This document shows, piece by piece, positions 61,261 to 64,000 of a stretch of 64,000 nucleotides of DNA (position 1 is the first letter of the stretch; each line of letters starts with the position of its first letter). The DNA is taken from NCBI RefSeq assembly GCF_003634455.1, contig NZ_RBLC01000001.1, forward strand, positions 1,313,927 to 1,377,926. Reading direction: 5' to 3'. The stretch is from Flavobacterium endophyticum (GTDB taxonomy: Bacteria; Bacteroidota; Bacteroidia; Flavobacteriales; Flavobacteriaceae). The translations under genes were made by a program, and so were the position numbers. The notes under the pieces are model-generated. The model saw only the letters and a list, made by a program, of their open reading frames with translations, was not told where the DNA came from and ran no database searches.

Positions 61261-62418
61261 TTATTCCACCCAAGATTTATAGTATTGGCCATCATCCAAT
61301 CCCATCGCTTCTTCGGTTACCATCAACGGACGGAACGTATCGACCATTACGGCTAATTCTTCGGTTACTGTCTTTCCGATACTTCTTTCCATCGCGCCAG
61401 GTGCAGGTCCGTGAGGAATGCCTTTTGGATGCAATGTGATATGTCCTTGCTCGATATTGTTCCTGCTCATGAAATCGCCATCTACATAATACAAAACCTC
61501 ATCGCTGTCGATGTTACTATGATTGTAAGGTGCCGGGATTGCTTTTGGATGATAATCGTACAGCCTCGGACAGAAAGAGCATACGACAAAGGTTGAAGTC
61601 TCAAATGTCTGGTGAACCGGAGGCGGCTGGTGCACGCGTCCTGTTATCGGCTCAAAGTTATGGATACTGAAGGCATACGGGAAATTATAACCGTCCCAAC
61701 CTATCACATCAAACGGATGGGTAGCATAGACTACTTCATGAATCATTCCTTCTTTTTTGATCTTGATCAGGAAGTCTCCTTTTTCATCATGTGTTTCTAA
61801 TTCTGTCGGCAGCTTGAAATCTCTTTCGCAGAACGGAGAGTGCTCCAGATGCTGACCCGATTGGTTCTTGTATCTTTTTGGCGTATAAAACGGCGCAAAA
61901 GATTCTACATAAAACAGACGGTTTTCAGAGGTTTCAAAATCGATTTGGTAAATGATTCCTCTTGGAATGATCAGGTAGTCGCCGTACTCAAAAGGGATAT
62001 TTCCCATCACGGTACGGAGCGTTCCTTTTCCTTTGTGGATGAAAATCATCTCATCGGCATCGGCATTTTTATAGAAATAATCTCGTAATGATTTCTGCGG
62101 TGCCGCCAAGCCTATGGTGCAGTCTCTGTTGACAAGCATGGCTTTTCGGCTGTCCAAAAAGTCTTCTTGCGGTTTTAATTCGAAACCTTTAAACAGCAGG
62201 GATTTTATATTCTTTCCGATGGCAATTTTTGGCTCTACGGAATAGGACGCCTTGATTTCTTTTACTTGCGTCGGCCTGTGGACATGGTATAGCAGCGACG
62301 AATGCCCATGAAAGCCTTCTGTTCCAAAGAGCTGCTCATAGTAGAGCCCGCCGTCTGGCTTTTCAAACTGCGTATGTCGCTTTTGGGGAAAATTGCCCAA
62401 TTTATGATATAGTGGCAT
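61261..62418 (-). CDS. hmgA: Homogentisate 1,2-dioxygenase
   Basis: 385 residues, the short bacterial form. It opens the ring of homogentisate to maleylacetoacetate, the step after HppD. The N-terminus MPLYHKLGNFPQKRHTQFEKP is typical. The cupin fold holds the iron-site region with HQTFETSTFVVCSFCPRLYD, HSNIDSDEVLYYVDGDF and ITLHPKGIPHGPAPGAMERS-type sequence (His and Glu ligands). hmgA-hppD together form the homogentisate pathway unit; the later hydrolase and isomerase are not in the window. Confidence 0.96.
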   Translation of the reverse strand: MPLYHKLGNFPQKRHTQFEKPDGGLYYEQLFGTEGFHGHSSLLYHVHRPTQVKEIKASYSVEPKIAIGKNIKSLLFKGFELKPQEDFLDSRKAMLVNRDCTIGLAAPQKSLRDYFYKNADADEMIFIHKGKGTLRTVMGNIPFEYGDYLIIPRGIIYQIDFETSENRLFYVESFAPFYTPKRYKNQSGQHLEHSPFCERDFKLPTELETHDEKGDFLIKIKKEGMIHEVVYATHPFDVIGWDGYNFPYAFSIHNFEPITGRVHQPPPVHQTFETSTFVVCSFCPRLYDYHPKAIPAPYNHSNIDSDEVLYYVDGDFMSRNNIEQGHITLHPKGIPHGPAPGAMERSIGKTVTEELAVMVDTFRPLMVTEEAMGLDDGQYYKSWVE

Positions 62419-62483
62419 AATTATTAGATTTATGAAATTATGATTTTAGATTTCTGATAGCAGCATCCAAAAACTCATTCTGG

Positions 62484-62502
62484 GTTCCTCTTGATGAGGA
62501 AC
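62484..62502 (-). promoter_or_regulatory. Hairpin in the hmgA upstream region
   Basis: GTTCCTC-ATCAA-GAGGAAC, read on the minus strand, is a perfect 7-bp stem in the leader about 70 bases before hmgA. No clear TAnnTTTG box was found nearby. It may be a control structure or chance. Confidence 0.3.
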
Positions 62503-62605
62503 TTCAGATGCGACAATAAATCTTTCCAACTTGTATTCATAGTCACAAATATCGGAAAAATTAATTTTTTCACCTTATTTCTTGTGAAATATTTATAAAA
62601 AGGAA

Positions 62606-62645
62606 AAAGGCGCTACTGATTGTAAAATTTATCAGCAGCGCCTTT
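62606..62645 (-). terminator. Terminator of the APC permease gene
   Basis: On the minus strand AAAGGCGCTGCTGAT and ATCAGTAGCGCCTTTTT form a long stem around an AT-rich loop, 20 bases after the permease stop codon. Confidence 0.82.
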
Positions 62646-62664
62646 GTTCTATTTTAACATAAGC

Positions 62665-64000
62665 CTATCTCCCTTTCTTGTAACTGTACAGATAAATCAA
62701 TGCATGAATTGCTGCAAAGATTAATGAGAAATAGAACAAGAAGTTATCATTTATATTCGGATCCATATGGTGGATAATGGCCACTATTACTAGGGCTGCA
62801 ACCATTCCTAATCCTGACCCGGCAACTACTTTAAAGCTATCTAGGCTAAAGTTTCCTTTGTTTAGTATACTGTTTTTCATTCCGTAGAACAGATAGAGAT
62901 CGAAACCAATCATCATCCAAACGATTAGTCGGATCCATGTATCTAACGGCAAGAATACCATCATGAACAAGCAAACCAACACTCCTGCAATAGGTACAAA
63001 AGGAACTAAAGGCGTTCTGAATGCTCTTGGTGCATCTGGCATTTTTTTACGCATGATCAATACGCCAATACATACAAGAATAAATGCAAATAATGTTCCG
63101 ATACTCGTCATTTCTCCCACGACTCTAGCAGGTACGAAAGCGGCAAAAAGGCTTACGATTACCATAAACAATAAATTGTTTTTTGCTGGCGTTCTGAATT
63201 TTGAATGTACTTCTGAGAATACTTTTGGCATCAATCCGTCTTTACTCATAGAGAAAAACACACGGCTTTGTCCCATAAGCATCACAAGAATTACGGAAGC
63301 GTAGCCTCCTAATATAGCTAGCAGAATTGCATTATTCAGCCAAGGATAGGCTGGCGTTATCATTCCATCTGGCCCAGCTGTCCCCATCGCTTCTACTGCA
63401 ATTGCCACTGGAGCGATTCCGTCTTTTCCAGCAAATGCTTGATAGTTTACGACTCCTGTCATTACGTGTGCAAAAAGAACATACAGGATGGTACAGATAG
63501 CCAAAGACAGCAATATTCCAATCGGCATGTCTCTTTTTGGGTTTTTAGCTTCTTGGGCTGCCGTAGAAACAGCGTCAAAACCAATATAGGCAAAGAACAC
63601 GATAGCTGCTGCCCTGATTATTCCGGAGAAACCAAATTCTCCAAAGGTGCCTGTATTTTTAGGAATATAAGGCGTGTAGTTTTCTGGTCGTATGTATTGC
63701 CATCCAACAGCAATAAAAATCAATACAACACTCACTTTTAACAGTACTATAATTCCGTTTACAAATGCGGATTCTTTAGTGCCTCGAATCAAGATTAGCG
63801 ACATTATCATCACAATCAATACGGCTGGGACGTTTATGATACCTCCTTCAAAAGGCGAAAGCATATAAGCATCATCAATGTGGATTCCATAACCGCTTAA
63901 AAATTTCCCGAGATATCTGGACCAGCTAATCGAAACCGTCGCGGCTCCAACGGCATATTCCAAAACCAAATCCCAACCAATAATCCATGCCACAAATTCG
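62665..64000 (-). CDS. APC-family amino acid permease, 5' end outside window
   Basis: About 445 residues are visible. The frame is open to the right edge (EFVAWIIGWDLVLEYAVGAA), so the start is missing and the GTG at 63993 is an internal valine. At least ten membrane helices can be seen. FAYIGFDAVSTAAQEAKNPKRDMPIGI is the conserved TM6-loop of cationic amino acid transporter-type permeases, and QSRVFFSMSKDGLMPKVFSEVHSKFRTP the TM8 region. It probably imports an amino acid, and its place next to hmgA-hppD allows an aromatic substrate (inference). Confidence 0.92.
   Translation of the reverse strand, partial: EFVAWIIGWDLVLEYAVGAATVSISWSRYLGKFLSGYGIHIDDAYMLSPFEGGIINVPAVLIVMIMSLILIRGTKESAFVNGIIVLLKVSVVLIFIAVGWQYIRPENYTPYIPKNTGTFGEFGFSGIIRAAAIVFFAYIGFDAVSTAAQEAKNPKRDMPIGILLSLAICTILYVLFAHVMTGVVNYQAFAGKDGIAPVAIAVEAMGTAGPDGMITPAYPWLNNAILLAILGGYASVILVMLMGQSRVFFSMSKDGLMPKVFSEVHSKFRTPAKNNLLFMVIVSLFAAFVPARVVGEMTSIGTLFAFILVCIGVLIMRKKMPDAPRAFRTPLVPFVPIAGVLVCLFMMVFLPLDTWIRLIVWMMIGFDLYLFYGMKNSILNKGNFSLDSFKVVAGSGLGMVAALVIVAIIHHMDPNINDNFLFYFSLIFAAIHALIYLYSYKKGR

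Noticed and set aside
1..64000. tRNA or rRNA genes
   Set aside because: No cloverleaf with a CCA-type acceptor or T-arm consensus and no rRNA core sequence was noticed on either strand.

Overview
The window is a chromosomal segment of a Flavobacterium-like member of the Bacteroidota. The evidence is the AT-rich intergenic DNA, the repeated promoter pattern TTG-N18-22-TAnnTTTG, many short lipoproteins with an SC/AC lipobox, family markers such as IPExxxVDY and DUF6443/RHS proteins, a TonB receptor with a carboxypeptidase-like N-terminus, and the gene orders rnc-IPExxxVDY-pyk and acpP-fabF-rnc. No tRNA or rRNA gene was seen.

Layout. 1-2792 (minus): 5' part of a UvrD/RecB-type helicase-nuclease that runs off the left edge. 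3044-7139: superoxide dismutase, purF and a PfkB-family sugar kinase. Between sodA and purF lies a tandem pair of short repeats, each with its own promoter, 5' hairpin and terminator, which I read as a duplicated small RNA. 7577-25601 is an accessory island on the plus strand. It holds a conserved protein of unknown role, then a 2.2-kb-codon RHS/DUF6443 polymorphic toxin with an AT-rich C-terminal tip carrying an HELGH zinc-protease motif. Two bases later comes its probable immunity gene. About 10 kb follow of displaced RHS tips, toxin remnants, duplicated or orphan immunity genes, an IS1-family element and two partial copies of that element's left end. One lipoprotein at the far end is split by an in-frame amber codon.

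25663-40612 is housekeeping: rnhA, purN, acpP-fabF-rnc, an IPExxxVDY protein, pyk, a Bax-inhibitor-1 membrane protein, a stand-alone PAS protein, dinB, a SpecificRecomb-family membrane protein, a CYTH protein, an alpha/beta hydrolase, a left-handed beta-helix protein, a GNAT acetyltransferase and a DoxX protein. 40751-46979 (minus) is a complete RND efflux operon headed by a GbsR/MarR-type regulator; a perfect 18-bp palindrome overlaps its promoter. 47111-52143 has two RlpA-like proteins, small membrane and secreted proteins, a CPA2 antiporter and a DedA protein. 52190-54886 is a TonB-dependent receptor.

The right end is mostly aromatic amino acid breakdown on the minus strand: hmgA-hppD (tyrosine to homogentisate ring cleavage), and DUF3108-kynA-M23 peptidase-pgi (tryptophan 2,3-dioxygenase with envelope and glycolysis genes). 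A strong promoter and a terminator about 115 nt apart between hppD and the DUF3108 gene mark a candidate small RNA or attenuated leader. The last gene, an APC amino acid permease, runs off the right edge.

The most unusual content is the RHS cassette array with its IS1-end footprints, and the tandem small-RNA pair at 3.73-4.07 kb.
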